DNA from: Candidatus Absconditabacterales bacterium
GTDB lineage: Bacteria > Patescibacteriota > Gracilibacteria > Absconditabacterales > Absconditicoccaceae
DNA: 64,000 nucleotides
Reading direction: 5' to 3'
NCBI GenBank assembly: GCA_025057375.1
Contig: JANWWO010000002.1
Coordinates: 78,953 to 142,952, forward strand
Shown: positions 34,045 through 44,409 of the stretch, piece after piece
Layout: every line of letters begins with the position of its first letter
Position numbering within the stretch: position 1 is the stretch's first letter
Translations under genes and position numbers: made by a program
The notes under the pieces: model-generated
Told to the model about the DNA's origin: nothing
Databases searched by the model: none
Seen by the model: the letters and a program-made list of their open reading frames with translations, nothing else

Positions 34045-34914
34045 ATGATTGAAATACCAGAAAAAACAAGAAAATTTTATTTATCAGAACCAACAACAAA
34101 TAGAAAGTTACGTCAATTATGATACGAGCTTTCTATAGCACTTACAGATAGTATATACTGAATCCAATGAATATACGGAGTATAATTTCCATACTATTAT
34201 CCTTTATCAGATACTGCATTTTATTCACCAGAAATTGATACTTTTATTACCTGAATAAAAGATAAAATCACGAATATGTTAACTGGTAACATACGACCTT
34301 GTTTATCCTGCGAGCCACATCTACCTACATGAGAAAACATAAAAACTATCTGTGGATCTTGCAATGTAAATACCATAAAACCAAGAATTTTTTTTGAAGC
34401 ACTTCCTGATATGGATATTATTATTGTCGCTGACAATACTACAGAACAAATCGAAAAACAAATATTAGATACTATCTGAAATCAATGATATTATACAACA
34501 GATAGAGACTTTGCATCAAAGGTCAGGAAAATAAACGATTTTTTGAATGGAAATGGAAAGCCACCTCTAGATATTCATCTTATTTCTAGTAATCAGTACT
34601 ATGAATATACAAATGCTATGCAGAAACTATGATGACTAAATCCGGAAAAAAAGCGTATTCGTTCTCTTCATGCTAATCAAGAAAATCACCACCTACCTTT
34701 TGCCTTTGATTTTCTTTTCTCTATGTCAGCAATTTTAGAAACACCAAAAATTATGGAACAAAGAATATTAACTCAGCAATCATTACGAAAAAACTATTGA
34801 GAAGGAGGATTGACGCATTTTATTATAAAGAATTCACAGAGGTGAGCAAGATTACTAAATACCGATAAAATGGCTCAAAAAGCTCGAAGGGAAAGAATAC
34901 AATCACGATCATAA
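34045..34914 (+). pseudogene. Unrecognised gene with an in-frame TAA
   Basis: The frame starts MIEIPEKTRKFYLSEPTTNR. It is interrupted by TAA at 34183-34185 after IYGV and continues FPYYYPLSDTAFYSPEIDT without a frame change to TAA 34912. Downstream parts include a four-Cys cluster (RPCLSCEPHLPTGENIKTIC, then GSC), MDIIIVADNTTEQIEKQILD, and a basic C-terminus (KMAQKARRERIQSRS). The Cys cluster could bind zinc. Family unknown. Either a nonsense mutation inactivated it, or translation starts after the stop. The next gene, a PHP protein, has the same kind of lesion. Confidence 0.5.
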
Positions 34915-34934
34915 ATTTTATTTATACAAAGATC

Positions 34935-35864
34935 ATGTATGGAGATTTTCATTGTCACACTACAATGTCTGATGGAGCATTGACTCCATATGAGCTATTG
35001 GAAGTAGCAAAAAAAAACAAAGTATCACATCTTTCTATCACTGATCATGATACTCTTGCTGCATATAATGATAATCTAATATTTTCGTATGCAAAGAATT
35101 TATGAATTACACTTCTTCCATGAGTAGAATTTTCTACTATGGATACACAAAATAGGAGATATCATATCTTGTGATATAGTGAAAATTTCCATCAAGATCC
35201 CAGGATAATTGCTGCGTGTGAACGTATGAAGCATGCAAGGATAGATTTTGCAACAAAAACAGCAGATCTCTTAAGGGAATATTGATGGGTAGTAAATACA
35301 GATAGTATTCTAAGACATACAGTAATTACCAAATTGATTATTGCAAAAACCATTATTGACGATGATCGCAATACATCTATGATTGCAAAACATCTTACCA
35401 ACACAAACAAACCACTCATCTCACAATTCATAGAAGATTGGATTATCCCATGAAAACCATGTGGAAATGTAAATATTGATATTCCGACCCCAGCAGAAAT
35501 TATTCAAACAATCCATGCATGATGAGGGGTTGCAGTACTTGCACATCCAAGTGAATATATTGCGATGAATGGGGACAATTTAGATGAACTTGTAAAGAGA
35601 ATGGTCTGATATGGCATTGATTAACTCGAGACGATATCATGTGTCCCACATAAATGATGAGGATTTTTCGTAAACCATAAAATGGAATTAGAGGCACTCG
35701 CAAAAACATATAATTTGTTGAGTACCTGATGATCAGACTTTCATGATTATTATATTGGAAAACAAGAAATGATTCAGCTATGATTTGCAAACCATGATCG
35801 AAAAATATCTCCTGAAGTTGCAACGATGATCATTGAAAAAAGTAAGTCCTATCAAAAGGCGTAA
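34935..35864 (+). pseudogene. PHP-domain phosphoesterase with an in-frame TAA
   Basis: The PHP metal-binding motifs are clear: DFHCHTTMSDGALTPYELLE at the start, then SITDHDTLAAY, LLPGVEFST, GGGVAVLAHPSEY, and near the C-terminus STGGSDFHDYY. The gene would be 309 residues. At 35622-35624 a TAA interrupts the sequence between GYGID and LETISCVPHK. PHP proteins usually have Gly there (GxxGIE-like), and Gly is often TGA in this genome. A single G-to-A change from TGA to TAA would therefore kill the gene. Everything after the stop remains in frame and conserved. Confidence 0.72.
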
Positions 35865-35947
35865 TAGCATACAGATCCAACCATATATCATGCAACCATA
35901 TGAGACCCTTAATTTTCTTCTGTAAGGGATAAGTTTGCACAAGATAT

Positions 35948-36270
35948 TTATTGTTTCATTATCGCAACAAGCTTTGCATTCATATCATTTTCTCGTATTG
36001 GTGGAAGATTTTTCGATGTATCAAGGGTGAGTGTTTCCACAATTTCTGCAATAGTATGTTCCACAGATTTCCTATTTTTATGAGTCAACGATATTCCAAA
36101 TGTAAAAATAATTTCATTATTCGGGTTTTTATAGAAATACTTTTTTTACCAAAAAAATCTACAGTATATGAGGATGGATTCAAATCTGCAGCACTTGGTC
36201 GATCATCAGATCAAGAAACACACAATATAAGAAAAGAAAAAACAAAAACGTATGCAACATCTTTACCATT
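35948..36270 (-). pseudogene. Frameshifted small ORF remnant
   Basis: One frame reads SAADLNPSSYTVDFFGKKSI and then switches near 36110-36135 to NNEIIFTFGISLTHKNRKSV and ETLTLDTSKNLPPIRENDM, ending at TAA 35948. The upstream start region also shows frame ambiguity. The two halves together resemble one small protein. The family is not recognised. It lies downstream of the SLH pseudogene, separated by a terminator. Confidence 0.4.
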
Positions 36271-36302
36271 TTCTTTTTATTTATTTATCAAGCAAAAAAA
36301 AA

Positions 36303-36324
36303 TCACTGACACATCTGCCAGTGA
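36303..36324 (-). terminator. Intrinsic terminator after the SLH pseudogene
   Basis: On the minus strand, TCACTG and CAGTGA form a stem followed directly by a long T-run. It sits 26 bases past the SLH pseudogene stop. Confidence 0.7.
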
Positions 36325-36350
36325 AAATATTTGTAATTTCTAACAAAATA

Positions 36351-37610
36351 CTATTGCATGGAAGGATATTTCTCTGCACTTCTTTGCATTATAATCATTA
36401 CATACTCTCTTTTCTCTACACGATGTGGTCGATTGCCAGAAATCTGCGTCATCACGCCATCACGTGCAAGTGCAGCAAGATGTTTTTCAAAGTATTTTGT
36501 TTTTTCCCTACTCTCAAGATTGTTTGCATCTCCATACAATAATCTAGAAAAAGCAGTCCCAAATTGTGCTCTCGTTACAGTTCCACGTGTGTTAAAACGA
36601 GTAGTAGGTTTCCCTATCGCATCCAATCCCATAAGTCATATACGACATGCTTTCATAATAAAATATTACATTTCTTCATTTTCACGAGAAATATCAGTAA
36701 ATGCACATCATTGTACAGGCTCTGCAGTACGTCAGAGAACTTTCGTCGCATATTCTACGAGCATTTTGCACGATGCATCCTAATCAAATCACCTTTTATG
36801 TTTGCTCATAAAATAGTTGGTATGGTAGTAATACCATTTTCATAAGCCCACAGATATGCATTATTTGTTTCTGTTCCATACGGAGATTGAGAAATATCTC
36901 ATTGTTTTGTCGATCACGTTGCTGGAGGTGTATCAGCAGATCAATGGTATACAGGAACAGGTTGTGTTGGGATCACACATTTGCCATCTATCAACACTTA
37001 GACTGTACACACAATTGGCGTCGGTACAGGTGTCGGTGCAGGCGGATTATAATTCACGACAAACAAAGGAATAGGAAGAATATCACTTTTATTTCCAACC
37101 AAATCGACAATCATTACGGAACAGTCATTGTAGGTTGCATTTGCAAGATTCAAATATTTCAAACGAAGCAGATTTGGGGTAATCATCATCCCACTCGCCT
37201 GCCCACATGCTCACGAATATGCAATTGACCCAAATTTATTGAGAACCACATCATACTGTGCTACATTTCCGTTTACGATCACAATCCCACTTCCCGTAAT
37301 ATTTGGATTGGTATTATCGATACGAAACATCACCATCGATTCTGCACCCATGTCATTGAATATCTTCAAAACATATTGTCCATTCCCCGTCAATATATAT
37401 CCGTATCATCTGCCATCGTTTGAAAATCCATTTGTTCATACGGTAATGTATTCTGATGCTCAATATTGTTTCCTCTAAAATTTCGTCACAAAAACGCAAT
37501 ACCATTATCTGTCATGGCGTACTTGGTTTGTGATAATTTGGTGCCTGACGTCCTCGCTGGACTTGAATCCATGGACATACAAACAGGTCAGTCAGTTTCG
37601 ATTTTTTTGG
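36351..37610 (-). pseudogene. SLH-domain surface protein, inactivated
   Basis: The upstream part reads TDNGIAFLGRNFRGNN and, after a frameshift near 37480, SEYITVGTNGFSNDGRGYGY, GQYVLKIFNDMGAESMVMFR and VMIVDLVGNKSDILPIPLFV, which is Ig-like. A TAA follows PTPIVCTV. A further frameshift lies near 36770, and another in-frame TAA follows ENEEM. The C-terminal end is a good S-layer-homology region: TRFNTRGTVTRAQFGTAFSR, then YFEKHLAALARDGVMTQISG. At least two nonsense codons and two frameshifts mean it is dead. It was probably a surface protein like the intact SLH gene at 5.5-7.9 kb. Confidence 0.7.
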
Positions 37611-38190
37611 TTTTTCGTAGATGTATTCTAGGATTGATTATTTGGTAAGCTAAGGAGTGATGATGCCATAGGATATAGATAATGAGATAAAAGTAAGTCA
37701 ATTGGTTTAGGTAACTGTTCGAGAAGATGATAGGATGATAAAATAGGGATAGATCATTTAGTAATTGATGTATACAATGTCTTAATGTCTTACGAAGAGA
37801 TGAAGGAGGTGTCATTGTTTCTACAGAAATGTCTGGGTGATAGGTAGGATCAGCGACAAAAAGATCCGATTCTCTAATACGGATATATGGGTGACATCGC
37901 TGGCAGATTTTTTTTGTTTGATAGTCTTTTTCTCCAGCAAGGGCAAGGCATCCGACGTCTTCATGATGGCGATTTTTCTCTGTCGATAACACAAAGGAAG
38001 GGCGTGAGAGATAAGTCTTTGTTGAGGTTGTCTTGGATATAATGTAAGAGTTGGGTACACATTGCGTATGTGTTTATGTTGCCTCATACGTTGGCTTCAA
38101 ATCGGATTTTTTGGTGTGGATATCGATGAGATTGAGACTGTGTCTTTGAGTCCGAGGGCTTTGATGGAGGTGTTTTTGACATTTTCTTTG
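37611..38190 (-). pseudogene. Decayed ORF of uncertain family
   Basis: Three minus-strand frames together read as one protein. The pieces are IRFEANVGGNINTYAMCTQL with LSLTPFLCVIDREK, then AIMKTSDALPLLEKKTIK, then PYIRIRESDLFVADPTYHPD with SLRKTLRHCIHQLLNDLS. Two frameshifts separate them. The middle part faintly resembles proteins associated with DNA methyltransferase loci, but I do not assign it. A later frame runs on into the SLH remnant. Confidence 0.4.
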
Positions 38191-38656
38191 GTGCGGGCAG
38201 ATTGGAGGATGAGGTAGAGGGACATAGTGGTTGGGGGAATAAATGCTGTAGTTGTATATATGAGACCGTATGTAATGACTATGTATATATGCGACCGAAA
38301 AATATGCGATCACATGGTGTTGCTCGTTGGGAAATTGCACGATGTATCATATCGTATGATTTTCTTTTCATTACAGCATTGCGTTGTGCTTTTGTATACC
38401 CATTCCATGTTGGTGGAAGTTTTTTGTCGGATCAAGGTTGAGTGCTAATACAATCTTTGCTAGTGCCTTTTTAACTGCTCATCGTTGTGGATGATTGTGT
38501 TTGCATATGAAAGCAAAACATGGTATCTCGTTTGGATCAATAATTGCCAATGTATCATCCTAGAGAGTACACGTATATTGTTTCTGATATGCTAGATCTT
38601 TTAGTGTTAGTTGTTCTGTTATTTCTATCGTACAAAATACACAATAAAAACAATTC
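38191..38656. other. Intergenic stretch, no supported gene
   Basis: A plus-strand frame (38202-38475 with TGA as Gly) is open but has no motif or leader. The GAGTGCTAAT at 38439-38449 resembles half of a CIRCE operator, but no matching inverted half follows. Otherwise the stretch is plain AT-rich sequence at the edge of the pseudogene cluster. Confidence 0.3.
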
Positions 38657-40162
38657 CTACCTCATCATCTCCGTCGTACCACCTTTGGTATAGACGAGAA
38701 CGTGGAGAGGATTGGTATAGGGTCCATGAATAAGCAAGAGATCACCAATCTGGACACCCGCACGGTCGCACGCGTTTAGTCGCCCTTCTTTTTCTGCTAC
38801 TGTCCAAAACCACTGTACTCCTTGGTCACGATCTCGCATCGTCATCGCAACGACTCTTGCTAGGTCGTCATCAGCACAGTGCCAGAGTGTCTTTCCTTCA
38901 GGGAGTGCATAGCCAAGCTGACGCAGTTCAGTCACAGCATCTCAGGTTGCGCGTTGGATATCAAGTGATGGACGACGCGAACGGGAAGAATTGTTATGAT
39001 TTACTGTTTTTTGAGTGTTGGGAGATATGTCCTCAGGAAGACGAGGCTGTTGGAGGAGGGTCTGCCATCTGTCGAGGAGGGGAGTTATCCCGTCATTGGT
39101 CCCACACGAGAAAGAGTATACAGACTGGAGTCGGGTGGATTGTGGAATAGGAGTAGGGATGAAGAGTGCGAGTTTTTTTTGCAAACGTTTGATGAGGAGC
39201 ATACGGATCTCTGCGATAATCTCCTGATCGACAACGAGATCTGTTTTACTTACCCCAAAACACAGGATTTTGGGTCCAATATGAGGATTTCCATGATTCC
39301 ATACAAGCTGTCCGTCACGTTCGGTCAGTGTGGATTTTTGTTTTGGTGGAAAGCGATCTGTCAGATATGTTATTATTTCATCCCAGATCGTTATCAATTC
39401 CTCTACGCCGTACTCATATCTTGATGCATCAGTAATCAGCATCATTATGGACGTTTTGCATACATGTCTGAGAAAAGCATTTCCGAGTCATTTTCCTTGA
39501 CTTGCCCCCTGGATCAATCAGGGAATATCTACAACCGTAAACGAACTTCCACCATGACGAACCACACCAAGGTTGGGTACCAAGGTCGTAAAAGGATAAT
39601 CTGCTACTTTTGCTTTGGCGTTTGAAATTGTATTGATGAGTGTGGTCTTCCCGACACTCGGTGCACCGATAAGTCACACATCAGCGAGCAGCTGGACTTC
39701 AAGAATAAGATGTTTGGTTCTGGATGGTTCGCCATTGAGAGCAAAATGAGGATATTGCATCACTGCATTGGCAAAATGCATATTCCCTTGTCCTCCATGT
39801 CCTCCTTGACATGCAAGCCATTGATCTTGATGGTGGATGAGCTCTGCATAGATCTCCATTGTGTGCGCATCACGGATAATTGTTCCACAAGGGACACTGA
39901 GAATTAAATCGCTCCCATTGGCTCCATATTGATCTTTGCCTCTTCCATGTTCGCCGTCTTGGGCTGTATAGTGATTTTTGAGTGTAAAGTTTTGGAGTGT
40001 GGAGATATTATGATTTGCTTCAAAAATCACTGATCCACCATTCCCTCCATTGCCACCGTTGGGTCATCCATAAGGGATTCCTTTTTCTCTTCTTGCACTG
40101 ACACAGCCATTTCCTCCTTTTCCTGAGGTGACACTGATGCTTACTTCATCAAAAAAATGCAT
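38657..40162 (-). CDS. obg: GTPase Obg/CgtA
   Basis: Obg is a GTPase involved in late 50S ribosome assembly. The 501-residue protein has the Gly-rich Obg fold at its N-terminus ([38 protein letters not shown]). G-domain motifs are [15 protein letters not shown] (P-loop), [18 protein letters not shown] (G3) and SKTDL (G4). A C-terminal extension ends [19 protein letters not shown], an OCT-like tail. A Ser/Arg linker joins the last two. TGA encodes the G in the PWGWPNGG-like region and in ATGDAVTELR, which splits the standard-code ORFs. It is alone on the minus strand, with a T-rich leader. Confidence 0.93.
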
Positions 40163-40615
40163 AATCGTTGCTAACAAACTAAAATAAAAAAAAAGATATC
40201 TGACTACGTGTATAGTTTTTTTTTGTTATTGCAATCAATTTTTTGTTTATAACACATTTTTATTATTTTCTCTTGCAATCCAAAAAATAATTCCTATACA
40301 ATCCATGTCTTTTGTTTAAGACAGTAGGGTGTCGAGCAATTTGCATGACGTAACAATTTGTTTGTTGGTGTATCATTGGTATATGTCGCATTAACTTGTA
40401 ATTGGGTAATGTTATCAGTGGTCCATGGTAGTATCATCAACCAATTCCCTACCGAAACGCACGCAAATGTTTGTGTATGATATAACAAAAAAATACTAGA
40501 CGAGATTGGTTAATGTCAAATTCCTAATCTTGGATACTGAATATTTTATTGTGTATCATGTGTCGTTTCTTGCTAACAAACAAGAGCACTTTTTTTATTT
40601 TTTTGTCATGATGCT
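40163..40615. other. Intergenic region between obg and rplJ
   Basis: This divergent interval contains leaders for both genes (minus TTTTTTTTTATTTTAG for obg; plus TTTTTTTATTTTTTT before rplJ). A minus-strand 64-codon ORF (40294-40488) lies inside it, ending KQKTWIV. It contains FACVSVGNWLMILPWTTDNI, like a fragment of an exported protein, but no start or export signal supports a working gene. An rplJL leader with L10-binding structure would be expected near 40500-40600; I cannot fold it with confidence. Confidence 0.35.
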
Positions 40616-41137
40616 ATGGTTCTCACAAGAAAACAGAAAGAAGATGTGATAGCACAGTATCAAGACTCGTTGTCTCAGGCGTCAAGTGTTTGTCTCTTTG
40701 TCGAAAAGTGATGTACGGGAGAAGACATTGTCTTATTGAGAAAAAAAATTCGTGCTGCGTGAATTCTGATGAAGGTTGTTAGAAAAAGAATTTTTTTGAT
40801 GGCCGCGTCGCAAGTAGGATTTTCTCAAACAACGTGACTTGAAACTGTATTAGGTAATATCTATGTTTTGTATGGTACACCAGATAATGAATATTCGTAT
40901 CTCAAACACATTATTGATTTTACTAAAGAATTGAAAAAATCTGGAAGTGAAGCGCATGTGTCATTTTTGGGTTGATGGTTCAATAAGCAGCGACAAGATG
41001 CTGCATATGTCACGGAGTTGGCAACAATCCCATCAAGAGAGGTCTTGCTTGGCAAATTTCTTTTTATGGTTCAATATCCACTCAAATGACTTGCGATGGT
41101 TTTGGATCAGTATGCAAAACAAAAAGAACAAGCTTAA
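40616..41137 (+). CDS. rplJ: 50S ribosomal protein L10
   Basis: L10 forms the base of the ribosomal stalk and carries L7/L12 dimers. The 173-residue protein begins MVLTRKQKEDVIAQYQDSLS. It contains LLRKKIRAAGILMKVVRKRI (the RNA-binding N-domain) and ATIPSREVLLGKFLFMVQYP, ending with a helix that binds L12. Its start is ATG 40616 behind a T-rich leader. It is followed by rplL after 108 bases. TGA codons encode four glycines. Confidence 0.9.
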
Positions 41138-41201
41138 TATTCCTGTCTGGGTGGTATATGTACTATAAGCTCTCATGTTTTCATTTCCTTTCATTATTCT
41201 T

Positions 41202-41240
41202 TTTTATTTTTTTCTTCTTATTTTTATTTTTTTCTTCTTA
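41202..41240 (+). repeat. Tandem T-rich repeat just before rplL
   Basis: TTTTATTTTTTTCTTCTTA occurs twice in tandem directly upstream of the rplL start. It looks like a duplicated copy of the leader element seen before most genes in the window. Confidence 0.8.
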
Positions 41241-41245
41241 TTCTC

Positions 41246-41629
41246 ATGGATTTGTCTACTAATGCTCAAAAAGTATTTGATCTTATTAAGGAACTTTCTG
41301 CAATCGAACTTGTAGCTCTCGTAAAAAAAATGGAAGAAGAGTTTGGTGTTTCCGCTGCTGCTGTCGCTGTAGCATGAGTTGCTCCTTCTGGAGATGATGT
41401 TGGTGCTACTGTTGCTGATGATTCTGTTACTGTTGAATTGACTGATGCTGGTCAGCAAAAAATTGCTGTTATCAAAGTTGTTAAGGAATTGCTTAATCTT
41501 GGTCTTAAAGAAGCAAAAGAAAAAGTTGAAACTGCTCCTTGCATTATCAAAGAAAAAATCAAACAAGAAGAAGCTGATGCAATCAAAGCAAAATTGGAAG
41601 AAGCAGGAGCTACTGTGTCTTTCAAATAA
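41246..41629 (+). CDS. rplL: 50S ribosomal protein L7/L12
   Basis: L7/L12 is the flexible stalk protein that recruits translation GTPases. The 127-residue protein has the dimerising N-domain ([20 protein letters not shown]), an Ala/Val hinge ([17 protein letters not shown], one Gly is TGA) and the C-terminal domain ([20 protein letters not shown], ending [10 protein letters not shown]). The length matches the family. A duplicated T-rich leader precedes it and a terminator follows it, so high expression is likely. Confidence 0.95.
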
Positions 41630-41644
41630 TAGTGATGCGTTTTT

Positions 41645-41677
41645 CAGGATAAGCGATATGTGTATCCTGCTTTTTTA
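41645..41677 (+). terminator. Intrinsic terminator after rplL
   Basis: CAGGATA and TATCCTG form a 7-bp stem with an 11-base loop, followed by CTTTTTTA. Transcription of the rplJL unit can stop here before rpsB. Confidence 0.85.
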
Positions 41678-41764
41678 TTTCTTATTATTGTCTGACCAAA
41701 AAAAAACAACACATGTTTGTCAGATAGGCATATCATTGCGTTTTATTCTCATTTATTTTTTGTT

Positions 41765-42427
41765 ATGACGCTCGACACTCAATCATTGATCAAGCATCAT
41801 GTTTGTGTTTGATCATTATCAAATGTCCTGAAACCAGCAACAAGAAAATACTGGTCTGATGTATCCGGTTCGTTTATTACTTTTGATCCAGAACTTGTGG
41901 TACAACAAATCAGTGCTGCACGCCAAAAAATCAAAAAATATCTCGATGAAAAAAAGAATATTTTGATCATCTCCCAAAAAGATATGATCAGAGAAGAAGT
42001 CGTTTCGTTATGTGAGTCTCGTGGTCTTCACTACATGGTTCATAAAACACCTGGTGGTTTTTTGACAAATTTCAATACCTTGATCAAAAAAATTCAAGTC
42101 ATGAACGAAAAAAAAATGTTTCTTCAGTCGGAGAATTTTGCTTCTATTACCAAAAAAGAACAAGAACAGGCAAGGAGAGTGTTTAGTAAAGTTGAAAGAG
42201 TTTATGCATGAGTTGCAAAATTGGAAAGTAAGCCAGATTTGGTAATTGTGATTGATGGAGCACAAATGCACTCAGTAGTAAAGGAATTAGCACTGACTGG
42301 TATTGATAATATCGTGATGGCAAGTTCTGATTTCTCACAACGACGACCTGCCAATAACTTGATTACCATGAACGTCTCTTCTTACGATGCATTGACATAT
42401 GTTTTGCGTGTGCTTTTTGCATCATAG
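41765..42427 (+). CDS. rpsB: 30S ribosomal protein S2
   Basis: S2 is a late-assembling small-subunit protein. The 220-residue frame starts MTLDTQSLIKHHVCVGSLSN. It contains KKNILIISQKDMIREEVVSL, the loop PGGFLTNFNTL and DLVIVIDGAQMHSVVKELAL. It lacks an extended C-terminus and is slightly shorter than E. coli S2. The N-terminal GSLSN differs from the common GHRxxWNPKM motif, so this region is divergent. As usual it lies upstream of tsf, but here a membrane-protein gene separates the two. Confidence 0.88.
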
Positions 42428-42491
42428 TGGAATAGTAGAGATGTCGTGGTCTACGGATTGTCATGATAGAGATTACGACCCATAGACAATT

Positions 42492-43046
42492 ATGGTGCAT
42501 AAATGTATATTTTTTATATACACTATTTGTGTAATCTCATGTCATTCTATTCCTCTTTTCATTTTGTATGATTGGCATATGGTATTGTTTTATGAAAAAT
42601 CAACATATGATGATGCAAGTAATATAAAAAATATTGTGTCTTGTGACGATTATATTCCTGCTGATACGGAAAAAAAACAAGCAATTCTTGGATATTTGTT
42701 TATCTGACTTTTATTGGCAGTTCGTCTTCATGATACGGGAAAGAAAACACCTTTTTTGGCATTCCATTTACCGTATGCATTGTGATGGTGGACAATATTT
42801 TTTCTTGTTTTTGTCTTTTGTGCTCCTCTCCTTTTTCTGCCTTTTTTGTGGATTTTCCCCTCACTATTGTATTGTGTGCATCTTTTTTTGTATGGCCGAT
42901 GAGTTTTTAATGCCTATCAATGACGTGGTGTATGATCAAATCCTATAACTGATTTTATTCATTGATTGGGAAGGTGGATTTTTTCATTGTTTGGTGTTGA
43001 TTTTTCTCTTGATGTGAGTGACGATGCTCTGGTTGAGAGAGAATAA
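42492..43046 (+). CDS. Tic20/DUF4870-like small membrane protein
   Basis: The frame is open from ATG 42492 to TAA 43044-43046 with TGA as Gly. An internal ATG at 42579 gives a better soluble start (MVLFYEKSTYDDASNIKNIV). Hydrophobic helices follow: AILGYLFIGLLLAVRLHDTG, HLPYALGWWTIFFLVFVFC and LLFLPFLWIFPSLLYCVHLF. A polar loop, FNAYQGRGVGSNPITDFIHG, resembles the conserved N-A-x-x-G motif of DUF4870/Tic20 proteins. The function in bacteria is unclear. It lies inside the rpsB-tsf pair, an unusual position. Confidence 0.6.
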
Positions 43047-43164
43047 GTGACAAGCAATTACCATGTATGATTTCATAATATGAGTGATGTAGATATTGTT
43101 ATTCTGTTTTTTGGGTAGTCACATTTCCTTTACAATTCTTATCTTTTATTTTTATCTGATTCCT

Positions 43165-43959
43165 ATGAGTATTTCTATTGATATCATTAAACAATTGAGA
43201 GAAATAACAATGGCTCCTTTGTGAGATTGCAAAAAAGTTCTCGAAGAAACACATGGAGATATTGAACAAGCAAAAGAACTCTTAAGGCAAAGATGAATTG
43301 CCAAAGCATCAAAAAAAGGAGATAGAGAAACACACAATGGTATTGTTCTCTTCTCTCAGCACAATGGCTCAATCGTCGGTATTAAAGTATTGTGTGAAAC
43401 TGATTTTGTTGCAAAAAATGAAACATTTATTGCTTTGGTTCGTTCATTGCTTGAGATGATCAAGCAATCTTCGATTGAAGGCGTTTATACTGACAACACA
43501 ATCGATCTTTTTGCTTACCTTCAAACCAAACTTGATGAAAATGTAGCAACTATTGGAGAAAGGCTTGTCTTGTGACTTGTGTATAAAAAAACTGGTCAGT
43601 GATATGCGTATAATCATATGGGGAATTTGCTTTCATCAGTCGTTTTTTATGAAGGATGAAATGAAGAATTGGCAAAAGCAGTTGCATTGCAAGTTGCAGC
43701 AATGAATCCAAGTTATCGTGATTTCGCTTCTATCCCCTCACATCTTGTAGAGCAAAGAAAACAACAATTTCTTGAGGAACTTGTAAACGATCCCAAGCCT
43801 CTTGATATCAAAGAAAAGATCATTCAAGGAAAATTGCGTAAATTCTTCCAAGACGATGTTCTTCTTGATCAACTTTCCATCAAAGACCAAACAAAAACAG
43901 TTGCTGAACTTATCTGATGAATGAAAGTTATTTCATACGAAAGGTTTTCGATTGGATAA
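43165..43959 (+). CDS. tsf: Elongation factor Ts
   Basis: EF-Ts recycles EF-Tu by promoting GDP release. The 264-residue protein opens with a UBA-like domain (IIKQLREITMAPLGDCKKVL; IEQAKELLRQRGIAKASKK). The core contains IVGIKVLCETDFVAKNETFI (the TDFVA signature), AKAVALQVAAMNPSYRDFAS and FFQDDVLLDQLSIKDQTK. Five or so glycines are TGA, including the one in TMAPLGDC. Start ATG 43165 is behind TTTTATTTTTATC. It is followed by rpsF 41 bases later. Confidence 0.95.
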
Positions 43960-44000
43960 TCACCATTTTTCGTTTTTCTTTTTATTTTCCTTTGTACTCA

Positions 44001-44384
44001 ATGCCTACTGTTCATAATCGTTTTTATGAATGTGTTTTTGTTTTTGATCCCAGATCAACGACAGAAGCAAGACTTGCTATTTTGAATCGTATCGAAACAG
44101 TTATTGGAGCTGATAATATTCGTCAAAAAGATGATATAGGGCTTCTTACTACATATTATCCTTTGAAAAAGAAATCAAAAGATTTGCAAGCATATTTCGT
44201 GTCTTACTATATTAATGTCCCCCCTTCAAAAATTGCTTCAATTAAACAAGAGATTCAATTCGATACCGAACTGCTTAGAAAATCATTTTTCCAAATGGCG
44301 GCCACTGACAAATTTTATACGTATGCGGAAACAAAAAAATATCTTGATTCGTATTTTGCGAACGAAAAAATTACTCATATTTAG
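44001..44384 (+). CDS. rpsF: 30S ribosomal protein S6
   Basis: S6 binds S18 on the 30S platform. The 127-residue protein has the ferredoxin-like pattern: RFYECVFVFDPRSTTEARLA, then LLTTYYPLKKKSKDLQAYFV and IKQEIQFDTELLRKSFFQMA. No TGA codon is needed in this frame. It immediately precedes rpsR (25-base gap). The usual ssb gene between them is missing here. Confidence 0.9.
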   Translation: MPTVHNRFYECVFVFDPRSTTEARLAILNRIETVIGADNIRQKDDIGLLTTYYPLKKKSKDLQAYFVSYYINVPPSKIASIKQEIQFDTELLRKSFFQMAATDKFYTYAETKKYLDSYFANEKITHI

Positions 44385-44409
44385 TTTTTTTTATTTTTCT
44401 TTGTTGATT

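Noticed and set aside
38439..38460. CIRCE-like heat-shock operator (GAGTGCTAAT)
   Set aside because: Only a half-site is present, with no inverted partner at the right spacing, and no chaperone gene follows.
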